The notes: generated by a model from the letters alone, not told the origin. Numbered from the stretch's first letter, positions 34,926 to 44,356 are shown. The stretch: DNA of 64,000 nt from Leisingera caerulea DSM 24564 (GCF_000473325.1 NZ_KI421513.1:2365217-2429216); one strand, 5' to 3'. A program made the numbers and translations.

Positions 34926-35572
34926 CCTCCGAACACCTGCGCAAAGCTGCGTTTGAGGGCGACATCCACATCCGCCAGGGTGACCGGCAGCCCCAGGTCG
35001 ACCAGGCTGGTGACTCCGTATTCGGTGATGCCGCAGGGCACGATGCCGGAGAAATGCTCCAGTTCCGGCTCCACGTTGATTGAGATGCCGTGAAAGCTTA
35101 CCCATTTGCGCAGACGGATGCCGATGGCCGCGATCTTGTCCTCTGCCATGCCGCCCGAGATAGTGCGCGGCTTGTCCGGGCGCTCGACCCAGACGCCGAC
35201 CCGGCCGTCGCGGATATGGCCTTTGATATTGAACTCATCAAGCGCGGCAATCACCCAGCTTTCCAGCTGCTCCACGAACCGGCGCACGTCGTGGCCGCGC
35301 TGGCCGACGTTCAGCATCACATAGACCACCCGCTGCCCCGGCCCGTGATAGGTGTACTGTCCGCCGCGCTTGCTGTCATAGACCGGGAACCGGTCCGGAT
35401 CAGTCAGGTCCTCGCGCCTGGCCGAGGTGCCGGCAGTGTAAAGCGGCGGGTGTTCAACCAGCCAGATGCACTCTTCCGCTGATCCCGCAGCAATCGCCGC
35501 GGCGCGCTCTTCCATGAACGCAACCGCTTGATCATATTCGACAAGACCGTCTGCTGTGATCCACTCAACCAT
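34922..35572 (-). CDS. lipB: Lipoyl(octanoyl) transferase
   Basis: A 216-residue LipB, which moves octanoate from acyl carrier protein to the lipoyl domains of 2-oxoacid dehydrogenases and the glycine cleavage H protein. Visible are [15 protein letters not shown], the [15 protein letters not shown] motif and the catalytic cysteine in [15 protein letters not shown], with the lysine in the [13 protein letters not shown] region. Length is normal. It converges with the LuxR-like fusion through a shared CTAG at the stops (4-bp overlap) and is divergent from the peptidoglycan-binding protein gene. Confidence 0.96.
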   Translation of the reverse strand: MVEWITADGLVEYDQAVAFMEERAAAIAAGSAEECIWLVEHPPLYTAGTSARREDLTDPDRFPVYDSKRGGQYTYHGPGQRVVYVMLNVGQRGHDVRRFVEQLESWVIAALDEFNIKGHIRDGRVGVWVERPDKPRTISGGMAEDKIAAIGIRLRKWVSFHGISINVEPELEHFSGIVPCGITEYGVTSLVDLGLPVTLADVDVALKRSFAQVFGG

Positions 35573-35701
35573 GGCCGAAACTGTCCTTTTCCATCCGTGC
35601 GCAGGGAGCAGGCCGGCAATTCGGCCGGAAAACCCCTAGGTACAGGCGCTGCCTGTGGAGTATCCTGATTCCGTAACGAGTATCCATAGGGGGCGAGTAT
35701 C

Positions 35702-37315
35702 ATGTTTACCAAGCCGCTCAAGCCGGCCTTGGCGGCCGCATTTCTGGCAACCTCGGCCACAGGCCCGGCCATCGCGGACGAATTGGGCGCCGCAATTGTC
35801 GGGGGCGTCATTGGCGGCGTTATCGTCAATGAAATTCACAAGAACAAGCAGCGCCAGCGCAGCACCACCCGGACCTACCGCCGGGCGCCGGCCTATTCCG
35901 CCGCGCGGACTGAAAACCGCGAGACCCAGACGGCGCTCAACTATTTCGGCTTCAATGCCGGTTCCGCTGACGGGGTTCTGGGCCGCCGGTCGCGTGCGGC
36001 CATCACTCAGTATCAGATCCACATGGGTTATCCGGCGACCGGCCATCTGGCCCCGTATGAGCGCAACTTTCTTGTCAGTTCCTACAACCGCGCGCAGATC
36101 GGCGGCCCGCAGGTGATCAAGGCGATGCAGGGCCCGCAGGGCGTGCGCGGCCTGCTGCACAGCTGGCGCGATGAGGCGGCAGGCCTGCGCACCGCCGGCA
36201 GCAGCTACGGCGGCAATACCTATGGCGGGCTGCCGCCGGAAGTCAGCCATGCGGTGGACGAGGTCGCCGCCAGCTCCGAACCTTCGGGCGAGCAGCTGTT
36301 GCAGCGCACCGGCTTCATGCAGCTGGCAGACCTGAACGGCGACGGCCGCAACGATTATGTGCTGGACACCTCGGTCTCCGGCAGCTCGTTCTGGTGCGGT
36401 GCCTCCAACTGTTCGGTTATGGTGTTTGCCTCTACTCCGCAGGGGTACCAGCGCAACGACTTCCTGGCGCGCGGCGTGACGCCGGCCAGTTTTGCCTGCC
36501 ACCAGGGCACCTGCCGCATGCTGGATGCCGCCGGCGAAGCCCCGGTGCAGGCCGCGCAGGAGACCCGCAGCACAGTAACCGCCGCTGCCGCACAGCCCAG
36601 CGCGTCGCTGGGCGGTATCACCCTTTTCGATCAGCCCAAGGAAAGCGCTTCGCTGACCAGCTACTGCAGCAAGGTGAGCCTGCTGACCAGTTCCAACGGC
36701 GGCTTCATGACGGCAGAAAACATGACCGACCCGGAACTGGCGCTGGGCGAGCAGTTCTGTCTGGCCCGGACCTATGCCATTAACGCTGGCGAGACCCAGG
36801 CCGGCAAGGTCAAGGGTGTGACGCAAGCGCAGATCGACAGCCAGTGCGATGCCTTCGGCCCGGCAGTGCAGCCGTTCCTGGCCAAGCTTGGCACCGCGGG
36901 CAGCGGCGAAGTGATGGGCGATGTGCAGAAGTTCGTGCTGCAGTCCGGCATGTCTCTGGAGCAGCTGGCCAATACCGCCGGGATCTGCCTGTTCTCCGGC
37001 TACCGCCGCGATGACATGGAAGTGGCGCTGGGCGCGGCATTGATCCTGACAGGCATCGGCAAGCGCCCCTATGCGGAGCTGATCGGCCATCACCTGGCGC
37101 TGGGCTTCGGCGCGCCGAACGCGGCCGAAAAGGCGCAGGAGTGGTACAGCATGGCGGTAATCTCGCTGGAAAGCGGCACCGCGCCGGTGTTTGCCCCCGG
37201 CCAGCCCGGGCGCCCGGAGCTGATCAAGGCGGCCTCGGTCAAGCTGGCGGGCGGCCGGGTGCAGCCGGTGCAGGCCTCCGGCGGCGCGGCGCTGCCTTCC
37301 TTCTCCTCTGATTGA
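35702..37315 (+). CDS. Exported peptidoglycan-binding domain protein
   Basis: A 537-residue protein with a signal peptide (about residues 1-25, ending GPAIAD). A Gly/Val-rich segment follows (AAIVGGVIGGVIVNEI), which could be a second hydrophobic patch. Next come a basic linker and a peptidoglycan-binding type 1 domain (about 75-120, ALNYFGFNAGSADGVLGRRSR). The remaining 400 residues are unassigned; they include a calcium-loop-like DLNGDGRNDYV (about 220) and paired cysteines in WCGASNCSVM and CHQGTCRM that suggest disulfides. A periplasmic envelope protein is likely. The start follows AGGGGGCG by 8 bases, and three GAGTATC heptamers precede it. Confidence 0.85.
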   Translation: MFTKPLKPALAAAFLATSATGPAIADELGAAIVGGVIGGVIVNEIHKNKQRQRSTTRTYRRAPAYSAARTENRETQTALNYFGFNAGSADGVLGRRSRAAITQYQIHMGYPATGHLAPYERNFLVSSYNRAQIGGPQVIKAMQGPQGVRGLLHSWRDEAAGLRTAGSSYGGNTYGGLPPEVSHAVDEVAASSEPSGEQLLQRTGFMQLADLNGDGRNDYVLDTSVSGSSFWCGASNCSVMVFASTPQGYQRNDFLARGVTPASFACHQGTCRMLDAAGEAPVQAAQETRSTVTAAAAQPSASLGGITLFDQPKESASLTSYCSKVSLLTSSNGGFMTAENMTDPELALGEQFCLARTYAINAGETQAGKVKGVTQAQIDSQCDAFGPAVQPFLAKLGTAGSGEVMGDVQKFVLQSGMSLEQLANTAGICLFSGYRRDDMEVALGAALILTGIGKRPYAELIGHHLALGFGAPNAAEKAQEWYSMAVISLESGTAPVFAPGQPGRPELIKAASVKLAGGRVQPVQASGGAALPSFSSD

Positions 37316-37624
37316 GGATGGGAGGGCCTTGCCTGCGTAAGGCAAATTGCCGGCAGCTGTGCCCCTGGTGATTCATAGCCAGTTGCCGGCCTTATATGGC
37401 CTCTGTCCGGGGAAGGCGGGCTTGCGCCGCCAGAGAATTGCGCAGGCCAACCGGCCAGCGGCGGGGCCTCGCTAAAGCGCAAAAGCGGCCCTACTATATG
37501 CCTGTTTTCCAGCACTTAGGCGGGGCGCACGGCGGCGGCGAACATTCTGCCGCGAAAAGGCGATTTTCGTCTTCACATCGCTTCCGCGCTGGTCTATACG
37601 CCCCTACACCAAGCCTAAGACAGT
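37316..37624 (+). other. Intergenic region before tRNA-Leu
   Basis: These 309 bases hold no supportable gene. A weak 6-bp hairpin (TTGCCT/AGGCAA, 37329-37345) follows the stop of the upstream gene. A promoter-like pair for the tRNA lies at the far end. Otherwise I see nothing in it. Confidence 0.5.
37572..37599 (+). promoter_or_regulatory. Candidate promoter of tRNA-Leu
   Basis: TTCACA (37572-37577) and CTATAC (37594-37599) are separated by 16 bases, resembling -35 and -10 elements. Transcription would begin near 37606, about 20 bases before the tRNA. Confidence 0.4.
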
Positions 37625-37711
37625 GCGGTCGTGGCGGAATTGGTAGACGCGCAGCGTTGAGGTCGCTGTTCCTTAACCGGAGTGGAAGTTCGAGTCTTCT
37701 CGACCGCACCA
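37625..37711 (+). tRNA. tRNA-Leu (GAG)
   Basis: An 87-base tRNA with encoded CCA. The acceptor stem GCGGTCG (37625-37631) pairs with CGACCGC (37701-37707), the discriminator is A, and CCA is 37709-37711. The anticodon stem CAGCG/CGCTG closes the loop TTGAGGT, giving anticodon GAG (Leu, CUC/CUU). A long variable arm and the TTCGAGT T-loop are as expected for a class II tRNA. Confidence 0.95.
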
Positions 37712-37913
37712 ACTTTTCCCAAATTTCAATCTGAATGCGCAGCGCATTGCGGCGCGGCGCCTTGCTGTTCTGTTGCGGGAATATCAGCTGCCGACGGCAT
37801 TGCAGTCAGGCAGCAGCGTTTCCCGGTTCCGGCACACCGGATGGCCGGTTATAAGGTCACTTGCCCCGGGCGCGGCTTCCGGGGCCAAGAACGCCATAAC
37901 GTGAAACAGCAGT

Positions 37914-40190
37914 ATGCCCAGTCCAGCAAACGGGAAACGCGACAGCAGGATCCTTGAGCGTGAGCTTTACGCGCTGTCCCTGGGGCAGGCTGTTTTGCTG
38001 GATGCGGTGGAAATGCCGGGCGGTAATGGCCGCCTTGCCCGCCTGTTCTTTAAGTCCGGCACCACGCGGGAAGGGCTTTATACAGCGTCTCTGTCCAGCA
38101 AGACGATCCTGCACAACTTTGGAGGCGCGCCTGTTTTGGATGCGGAGATCAAGGCGGAGCGCAGCGCGCTTGAGGTCTGCGTTGATGGCACGCTGTTCGA
38201 CATCAGCCTGCATCCGGATGAGACGGAGCTGTTCGCGGGCTTGAACGTGCTGGCCGCGGTGCGCAATGGCGAAACGCTCCAGACGGCGGTGGAATGGCTG
38301 CGGTTTCACACCGCGCAGCATGGCCTGCAAGGGGCGGTCATCCTTGACCGGGCGCCGCCGCAGGAGAGCCGGCAGTTCATTCAGGCCCTTCGGGAGCAGG
38401 CCGCCGGCATCAATGGGCTGGAGCGGGTTGTCGTGGTGCATTCCAAACTGCCCTTGGGCAAGGACAGCCTGCCGGAGGAGGCGCATCCCTTCAACGTGCC
38501 GGGCGCGCCGGGCAAGGACCGGATGGAAATCCCGCCCGCAGATCCCTGGAACGCGCCGCTGGGCGAAATCCTGATCTATGAAATCCTGCGCGCCCGGTTT
38601 CTGGCGCGGGCGCGCGCCGTGGCCAACATCGACTTGTTCGATCTGCTGGCACCCGGCGATGGTCCAAATGTCTTTGACCGCGCGGTGGAGGCCCCGTCCG
38701 GCTGTCTGCGTCTCGGCGGGGTGCAGGCCTATCCCTGGCGGGTGCGCAAAGGGAGCGAGGCGTCCTTTGCGGATCACATCTGCACCCAATTCGACGCCAC
38801 CGGCCTGCGCCCGCGCTGGTGCCTGGCCCCGGCAAATGCCGGAGCGGACGGCATCTGGCGCCTGATCCGGGTCGTGGGGGCAGAGCCTGACCCGGCGGAT
38901 GATCTGCGGTTCTACCGCTGCATGGCCTTGCGCCATCCAACCGATACCGTCTCAAAGATCGTGCCGAAAACCAGCCTGGTGGAAACGCCGGAGCTGCTGG
39001 AGCTGGCCACTGGATATTTCGGCGCAAAACCCGTGCGCATCCCCGAGGAGCAGGCCATCCGGCGCAGCGGCGGCAAGCCCAAGACCGCCATCGTCACCAC
39101 AATGAAGAACGAAGGCCCCTTCATCCTGGAATGGCTGGCCTATCACCGGGTGATCGGAGTGGATGATTTCCTCGTCTACACCAACGACTGCACCGACGGC
39201 ACTGATACCATGCTGCAGATGCTGCAGGAGAAAGGCCTGGTGCAGCACCGCGAAAACCCGTTCCGGGGGTCCGGTCTGAAACCGCAGCACGCGGCGCTGC
39301 AGGCGGCGGAAGACGAACCGGTCATCAAAAACGCCGACTGGCTGGTCTGCATGGATGTGGATGAGTTCATCAACATCAAATGCGGGGAAGGGCGGCTGGC
39401 CGACCTGTTTGAGGCAGTGGGCGATGCCAACATGATCTCGATGACCTGGCGGCTGTTCGGCAATAACGACGTGCGCGACTTCACCGGCGATCTGGTCCTG
39501 CGCGATTTCACCCGCTGTGCCTTTGAGGTGACCCGCAAGCCGCATCAGGCCTGGGGCTTCAAGACGCTGTTCCGCAACACTGGCATTTTCAAGAAGCTGG
39601 GGGTGCACCGGCCCAAGGGGCTGAAGCCGCAGTTGTGGGAGGACATCCGCTGGGTCAACGGCTCCGGCCGGGACATGCCGCGGGAGATGTTCCGCAACGG
39701 CTGGCGGTCGTCGATGAGCACCTATGGCTATGATCTGGTGCAGCTGAATCATTACGCCGTTCGCAGCGCCGAAAGCTTCCTGGTCAAGCGCGACCGCGGC
39801 CGGGTGAACCATGTGGACCGCGACCAGGGTCTGTCCTACTGGTTCCGGATGAACAACAACGCCGAGGATGAGCGCTCGATCCAGCGGATGATCCCGGCGC
39901 TGGAGGCGGAGATGGCGCGGCTGCTGGCAGACCCGGACATCGCCGCGGCGCATGAGTTTTCCCGCCGCAAGCACCGCGAAAAAATCGAGGAGCTGAAGAC
40001 CCGCGGCGACATGCTGGAGCTGTTCAATCAGCTGACAGGGGACAAGCTGCGCAAGCTATCACGGATGCATGCCCATTTCGGCGCCAATGTGTTTCTCAGC
40101 GGTCCCGGCGTGATCCCGGACGGGATTGCCGAGAAGGATCCGGACAGCGACTTCTGGTTCACGGTGGCGCGCGGAGAAACCACACATTAA
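37914..40190 (+). CDS. Large glycosyltransferase family 2 protein
   Basis: A 758-residue protein. The first 370 residues are unassigned and show mixed helix/strand character without membrane segments. From about residue 385 it has a GT2-type (Glyco_tranf_2_4-like) domain: AIVTTMKNEGPFILEWLAYH, DDFLVYTNDCTDGTDTML, then VCMDVDEFINI (DxD metal site, about 480) and RDFTRCAFEVTRKPHQ. It should be a cytosolic transferase of a sugar to a surface glycan or protein. It starts about 200 bases after tRNA-Leu and heads four same-strand genes with glycan-like functions. The ATG at 37914 has no strong ribosome-binding site (GAAACAG). Confidence 0.85.
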   Translation: MPSPANGKRDSRILERELYALSLGQAVLLDAVEMPGGNGRLARLFFKSGTTREGLYTASLSSKTILHNFGGAPVLDAEIKAERSALEVCVDGTLFDISLHPDETELFAGLNVLAAVRNGETLQTAVEWLRFHTAQHGLQGAVILDRAPPQESRQFIQALREQAAGINGLERVVVVHSKLPLGKDSLPEEAHPFNVPGAPGKDRMEIPPADPWNAPLGEILIYEILRARFLARARAVANIDLFDLLAPGDGPNVFDRAVEAPSGCLRLGGVQAYPWRVRKGSEASFADHICTQFDATGLRPRWCLAPANAGADGIWRLIRVVGAEPDPADDLRFYRCMALRHPTDTVSKIVPKTSLVETPELLELATGYFGAKPVRIPEEQAIRRSGGKPKTAIVTTMKNEGPFILEWLAYHRVIGVDDFLVYTNDCTDGTDTMLQMLQEKGLVQHRENPFRGSGLKPQHAALQAAEDEPVIKNADWLVCMDVDEFINIKCGEGRLADLFEAVGDANMISMTWRLFGNNDVRDFTGDLVLRDFTRCAFEVTRKPHQAWGFKTLFRNTGIFKKLGVHRPKGLKPQLWEDIRWVNGSGRDMPREMFRNGWRSSMSTYGYDLVQLNHYAVRSAESFLVKRDRGRVNHVDRDQGLSYWFRMNNNAEDERSIQRMIPALEAEMARLLADPDIAAAHEFSRRKHREKIEELKTRGDMLELFNQLTGDKLRKLSRMHAHFGANVFLSGPGVIPDGIAEKDPDSDFWFTVARGETTH

Positions 40191-40301
40191 GCCTGCCGAA
40201 GCCCGGCAGATTGACAGGCCTTCCGGCAGCAGGGTAATTTTCGTTAACGATAAGGCGCGGTTACAATGCCAATGCGCCGGGTTTGATGAGGGGCAGGTAT
40301 C

Positions 40302-41870
40302 ATGGCACTTCCGGCCATTGCGTCACTTTGGGTGGGCGCTGAGCTCAGCTGGCTGGAACAGCTCTGCCTGCAGTCCTTCCTGGACAATGGGCATGATTTC
40401 ATCCTGTTCACATATGACGAGGTAAAAGGCGTGCCGGATGGCGTGCAGATTGCGGACGCCAACGAAATCCTGCCCGCTGAGCGCATCATCCGCCACGCCA
40501 AGACCGGCAGCCCGGCCTATCACGCCGACGTCTTCCGGCTGCATATGCTGCGCCAGACAGATTACATCTGGGCCGATACCGATGCCTATTGCTGCCAGCC
40601 CTGGGACATCAAGGGCAAGCATTTCCACGGCTGGATCTCCGACAATAAGCCGATGGTGAACAATGGCGTGCTGCGGCTGCCCAAGACCTCCAGGGCGCTG
40701 AAGGCAATGCTGCAGTTCACCAGCGGCGAATATCCCATCCCGCCCTGGTACAGCCCGCAGAAACAGGCCGAGCTGCAGGCGCTCAAGGACGCCGGGCAGG
40801 GGGTTCACGTGTCGCTGTTGCCGTGGGGCGTCTGGGGGCCGGATGCGCTGACCTGGTTCCTGCAGGAAACCGGCGAGATCTCGCACTCCCGCCCGGGCCA
40901 CGTGATCTATCCGGTGCCGTTCAAGCGGGCGGGCGTGGTGCTGAACCCGAACCGCCCGAACCAGGCGCGCGGCCATATCCGCAGCGATACCCTGTCGATC
41001 CATTTCTGGGGCCGCCGCTTCCGCAATATCGCTGCCAAATACGGTGGCGTGCCGGCCGAAGGGTGTTATGTCCACGAACTGCTGGCCAAGCACCGGATTG
41101 ATGCGGAGAAAACCCGCCACCTGCTGCAGCCCGCTCCCGAGCCGGACGAGGCCGGGACCGATGCGATGGACCCCGCCAGCTTGGACTTTTCAATGTTCAG
41201 CGACAGCGATGTCGCCAACATTCTGTTGCAGCGCTCCGAACTTGCCCGCTCCGGTCAGACCATCAGGGATTGGCTGGCAGGCGACGAGGCGCTTTTGCTG
41301 TCGGAAGCCCAGGCACAGAGGGACCATATCCTGCAGGAGGCGATCCGGATCGCCGAGCGGGAATGCAATTTCTTTTTTGCCGCCACCGATGCCATCGCGC
41401 CCGCGCGGGCCGCTGACATCGGCTGCGGCTATGCGTTTGCCAGCCTTCTGCTGCATCGCCGCTACGGCTGTGAAATCGTGCTGATCGACATCGAGGAGGG
41501 CAATGGCCGCCATTTCGGCTTTCAGGGCGAGGGGGCAGGCTATACCAGCCTGAAGACCGCCCGCGCGTTCCTTGAGATGAACGGCGTGCCGCCGGAGAAG
41601 ATCACCACCATCAACCCCAAGACCCAGGACCCTGCAACGATGGGCAGTTTTGACCTGGTCATCAGCCTGGCATCCTGTGGGTTTCATTATCCTGTCGGCA
41701 CTTATGAGGATTTGTTCCGCAATCAGATCAGCAAGGGTGGCGGTATTGTGCTGGATATCCGCAAAGGGTCCGGCGGCATCGCTGCGATGAAAAGCTTTGG
41801 TGCCGTCGATGTGCTGGCAAAGCACGGCAAGTACTCCACGGTCCTGACCCGCGCCGGGCAGAAGGCGTGA
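40302..41870 (+). CDS. Glycosyltransferase-methyltransferase fusion
   Basis: A 522-residue protein. The N-terminal half resembles DxD sugar transferases of the capsular polysaccharide / GT32 type: ASLWVGAELSWLEQLCLQSF, SPAYHADVFRLHMLRQTDYI and WADTDAYC (DTD near residue 92). The C-terminal 150 residues form a Rossmann methyltransferase-like domain with AADIGCGYAFASLLL (SAM motif I, about residue 371), CEIVLIDIE (motif II acidic end) and FDLVISLASCGFHYP (motif IV). One protein may therefore transfer a sugar and methylate the product. GGCAGG precedes the ATG, 111 bases after the previous gene. Confidence 0.82.
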   Translation: MALPAIASLWVGAELSWLEQLCLQSFLDNGHDFILFTYDEVKGVPDGVQIADANEILPAERIIRHAKTGSPAYHADVFRLHMLRQTDYIWADTDAYCCQPWDIKGKHFHGWISDNKPMVNNGVLRLPKTSRALKAMLQFTSGEYPIPPWYSPQKQAELQALKDAGQGVHVSLLPWGVWGPDALTWFLQETGEISHSRPGHVIYPVPFKRAGVVLNPNRPNQARGHIRSDTLSIHFWGRRFRNIAAKYGGVPAEGCYVHELLAKHRIDAEKTRHLLQPAPEPDEAGTDAMDPASLDFSMFSDSDVANILLQRSELARSGQTIRDWLAGDEALLLSEAQAQRDHILQEAIRIAERECNFFFAATDAIAPARAADIGCGYAFASLLLHRRYGCEIVLIDIEEGNGRHFGFQGEGAGYTSLKTARAFLEMNGVPPEKITTINPKTQDPATMGSFDLVISLASCGFHYPVGTYEDLFRNQISKGGGIVLDIRKGSGGIAAMKSFGAVDVLAKHGKYSTVLTRAGQKA

Positions 41871-42011
41871 GCAGTAACCGGATCCTTAACTCTTTTCGGG
41901 TATGGCGGGAGACTAAGAGACCAACAGGTCCCGGTACTGGCGCCGCCCCGCAGCGGGCACGTGCCAGGCGGGTCAGGGGACGGCAGGCCCATAGGGGACA
42001 GCAGGCGGCGA

Positions 42012-43385
42012 ATGTTTGGTGAAGACTTTGATTTCAAGGACGTTCTGCCGGCGCTGGACGTAGACGATGTGCACACCGTTGCCGACATCAACGGCCAGGC
42101 CCCCGAACTGTGCATCCTGCTGCATCAGCGTTATGGCTGCCGGATTGATTTTGTCAGTCTCGACCGCAAGGGTGCCCCCCAGGCGCCGGATGAGGCTGTG
42201 TTTCAGGACTGGCTGGCGCGGCTCAAACAGGCTGGGGTTGACCAGGACTTGATCCGGGTTGCGGACACGCAGCGCGGGCTGGGCAGGAGTGACGTGATCC
42301 TGGCGCTGAACGGTTTCGGCGCCCGCCGCAAGATCCGGAATTTCAAACCGCTGCTGGACCGCGCGCTGCACCCGCTCAGCCGTCTGGTGATCGAGATCCG
42401 CAAGGGCTCGGGCAGCTACCCGTTCCTCAAGGCTTACGGCAGCTGCAACACACTGCTGCCGCCAGAGGCGGGCAGGAACGGCCTGGCTGTGCTCTCCGCC
42501 GAACCGCAGGAGGTGCCGCCGCCCTCGCGCGAGTGGTCCCGGGTGGCCCGCCAGCTGGCCGGAAAGGAGGGTTTCTTTGACGAGCTGGAGGAGCATTCCT
42601 TCCTGTTCATGCCGCGCGGCGGGACGCTGGTGGTGACCTTCGACAACCTTGATATCGCGATGACAAAACGCGATGACCGGCGGCCTTGGGGCTTCAGCTT
42701 CATCGAGGCGCAGGGCTGGTCGATGCTGGGTGTGATGGCCAACGGCTGGACCTGGTTCCGCCACCAGGAGGTCAGCCGAAAGTTCGAGGCGCTGCGCGAC
42801 AGCGGTTTCTTCGAGCAGTTCAGCAGGGTGGTGTTCTACGGCGCTTCGATGGGCGGCTATGCGGCGGCGGCCTATGCTGCTGCGGCGCCAGGGTCCACGG
42901 TGTTTGCTATCAGCCCGCAATCCACCCTCGACAAGACGCTGGTGCCCTGGGAGATGCGATACAAAAAGGTCTGGGACCGGGATTTCTCCGGCCCCTTCGG
43001 CGACGCCGCGCAAGCCAGCCAGGCAGCAGGCGAGGTGCATATCATGTTCGACCCCTATGTGGCGCCGGACGCGGCCCATGCCGCCCGGTTCACCGGGGCA
43101 AATGTCAGGTTGTGGCGCTGTCCGCTGCTGGGGCACCGGCTGGGCTCTTCGCTGCAGCAGATGGGCATCCTGCAGGAGATTGCCCGCGGCGCCATAGCAG
43201 GCGAGCTGACGCCGCACCGGTTCCACCGCCTGCTGCGCAAGCGGCACAGCTTTCCCCGCTTCCAGCGGGAGCTGGCAAACCTGGCGCTGGACCGCGGCCA
43301 TCCCCGGCTTGCGCAGCGGGTTTGCGACTATATTCTGCGCCAGCGGGACGACCGGTTCTTTCGCCGGTTGAAGGCGCGGCTGTAA
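42012..43385 (+). CDS. Degenerate methyltransferase domain fused to an alpha/beta hydrolase
   Basis: A 457-residue protein. Residues about 15-150 match the C-terminal methyltransferase domain of the preceding gene in order and spacing: VADINGQAPEL for ADIGCGYAFAS, LLHQRYGCRIDFVSLD for LLHRRYGCEIVLIDIE, and VIEIRKGSGSYPF for VLDIRKGSGGIAA. The glycine-rich SAM loop is gone, so it is probably not a methyltransferase. The C-terminal part has a nucleophile elbow FYGASMGGYAAAAYA (Ser 279), as in alpha/beta hydrolases, with a candidate acid in MFDPYVAPDAAHAARF and a candidate histidine in LLGHRLGSSLQQ. The ATG at 42012 (MFGEDFDF) is chosen; a frame 17 codons longer exists. Confidence 0.75.
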   Translation: MFGEDFDFKDVLPALDVDDVHTVADINGQAPELCILLHQRYGCRIDFVSLDRKGAPQAPDEAVFQDWLARLKQAGVDQDLIRVADTQRGLGRSDVILALNGFGARRKIRNFKPLLDRALHPLSRLVIEIRKGSGSYPFLKAYGSCNTLLPPEAGRNGLAVLSAEPQEVPPPSREWSRVARQLAGKEGFFDELEEHSFLFMPRGGTLVVTFDNLDIAMTKRDDRRPWGFSFIEAQGWSMLGVMANGWTWFRHQEVSRKFEALRDSGFFEQFSRVVFYGASMGGYAAAAYAAAAPGSTVFAISPQSTLDKTLVPWEMRYKKVWDRDFSGPFGDAAQASQAAGEVHIMFDPYVAPDAAHAARFTGANVRLWRCPLLGHRLGSSLQQMGILQEIARGAIAGELTPHRFHRLLRKRHSFPRFQRELANLALDRGHPRLAQRVCDYILRQRDDRFFRRLKARL

Positions 43386-43453
43386 TCCGCACAAGCAGCG
43401 GTGCAGCGGGCCGCCGCCGCGGAAAGGACACCCGGCATCAGCCGGATAAGACA

Positions 43454-44356
43454 ATGAACCAGACAGACAGCACCATGCGGGACATCACCCTTGCCTTTCA
43501 CATCGGGGCCCCCAACACCGACAACGGCCAGCTGACCTGGTCGCTGCGCAAGGATGCGCAGCCGCTGCTGGATCGCGGCGTCATGATACGCCGCCCGGGC
43601 ACCTATATGTCCGCCGTCACCAACCTGGTGCAAAAGCAGGACAAAGAGCCCGTGACGAACCAGGAGCGCGAGGCGCTTCTGGCGTCCATCGTCAAGGATC
43701 AGGAGGTGTCCCGCCTCATTCTGACCAATTCGGGCTTTCTGGGGGTGCCGGGCTGGATGCTCAGCGGCGGCCGGCTGTTCCGCAACGCAGGCAAGAACAC
43801 CGCCGCCCTGCGGCACGCCTTTCCCGGCAACCCGTGCGAATTTTTCCTTGGGCTGCGCGATCCGGCAACGCTGATCGGACCGGTGTTCCGGTCCCAAACC
43901 GGCAGGACGTGGAAGCAGTTTGCCGGGCGTGCGGATTTTCTGAACCTGCGCTGGTCCGATGTTGTTGCGGACATCCAGGCGCACAACCCGGGCTGCCGCA
44001 TAACTGTCTGGTGCAATGAGGAAACACCGGTGATCTGGCCCAGCATCCTGGGCCATGTGACCGGGCTGGGCGACAGTTTCCGCTTCAGCGGCGGGCTGGA
44101 CATCACCCGCGGCATCATTTCGGAGCAGGGGTACGAGCGGCTGGAGGCCTATCTTGCCAGCCGGCCCGGCCTGTCCGAGAACCAGCGCGAGCGGGTGCAG
44201 GAGCTGTTTCTGACCTACTTCCATTCCGAGGAGGCGGTGGAGGAGGAAATCGACCTGCCAGGCTGGTCGCAGGCGCTGGTGGATGCGATGGGAGATGCCT
44301 ACCTGTCCGATACCGAGCTGATCCGCCGGATGCCCGGGGTCACCTTTCTGTCCTAA
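43454..44356 (+). CDS. Sulfotransferase-like protein with altered P-loop
   Basis: A 300-residue protein. The N terminus LAFHIGAPNTDNGQLTWSL aligns by eye with the PAPS-binding start of Roseobacter sulfotransferases (HIGxPKTGTTxLQ), but the K-T-G-T-T is replaced by N-T-D-N-G. The middle has LILTNSGFLGVP, FFLGLRDPATLI (RDP as in the 3'-phosphate motif of sulfotransferases) and LRWSDVVADIQAHNPGCRITVWCNEE. The fold assignment is tentative and activity doubtful. The open frame extends 256 codons upstream, but that part lies in the wrong frame of the previous gene; the ATG at 43454 is the natural start. Confidence 0.65.
   Translation: MNQTDSTMRDITLAFHIGAPNTDNGQLTWSLRKDAQPLLDRGVMIRRPGTYMSAVTNLVQKQDKEPVTNQEREALLASIVKDQEVSRLILTNSGFLGVPGWMLSGGRLFRNAGKNTAALRHAFPGNPCEFFLGLRDPATLIGPVFRSQTGRTWKQFAGRADFLNLRWSDVVADIQAHNPGCRITVWCNEETPVIWPSILGHVTGLGDSFRFSGGLDITRGIISEQGYERLEAYLASRPGLSENQRERVQELFLTYFHSEEAVEEEIDLPGWSQALVDAMGDAYLSDTELIRRMPGVTFLS

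Noticed and set aside
37625..37711. tRNA-Leu as an integration site for a mobile island
   Set aside because: No integrase, no repeat of the tRNA 3' end downstream and no clear composition break were found; only the cassette context remains suggestive.
42686..43453. A 256-codon upstream extension of the sulfotransferase-like gene
   Set aside because: It runs through the preceding gene in another frame and its sequence has the Arg/Gly/Ala-rich look of a shadow; the ATG at 43454 is a natural start.
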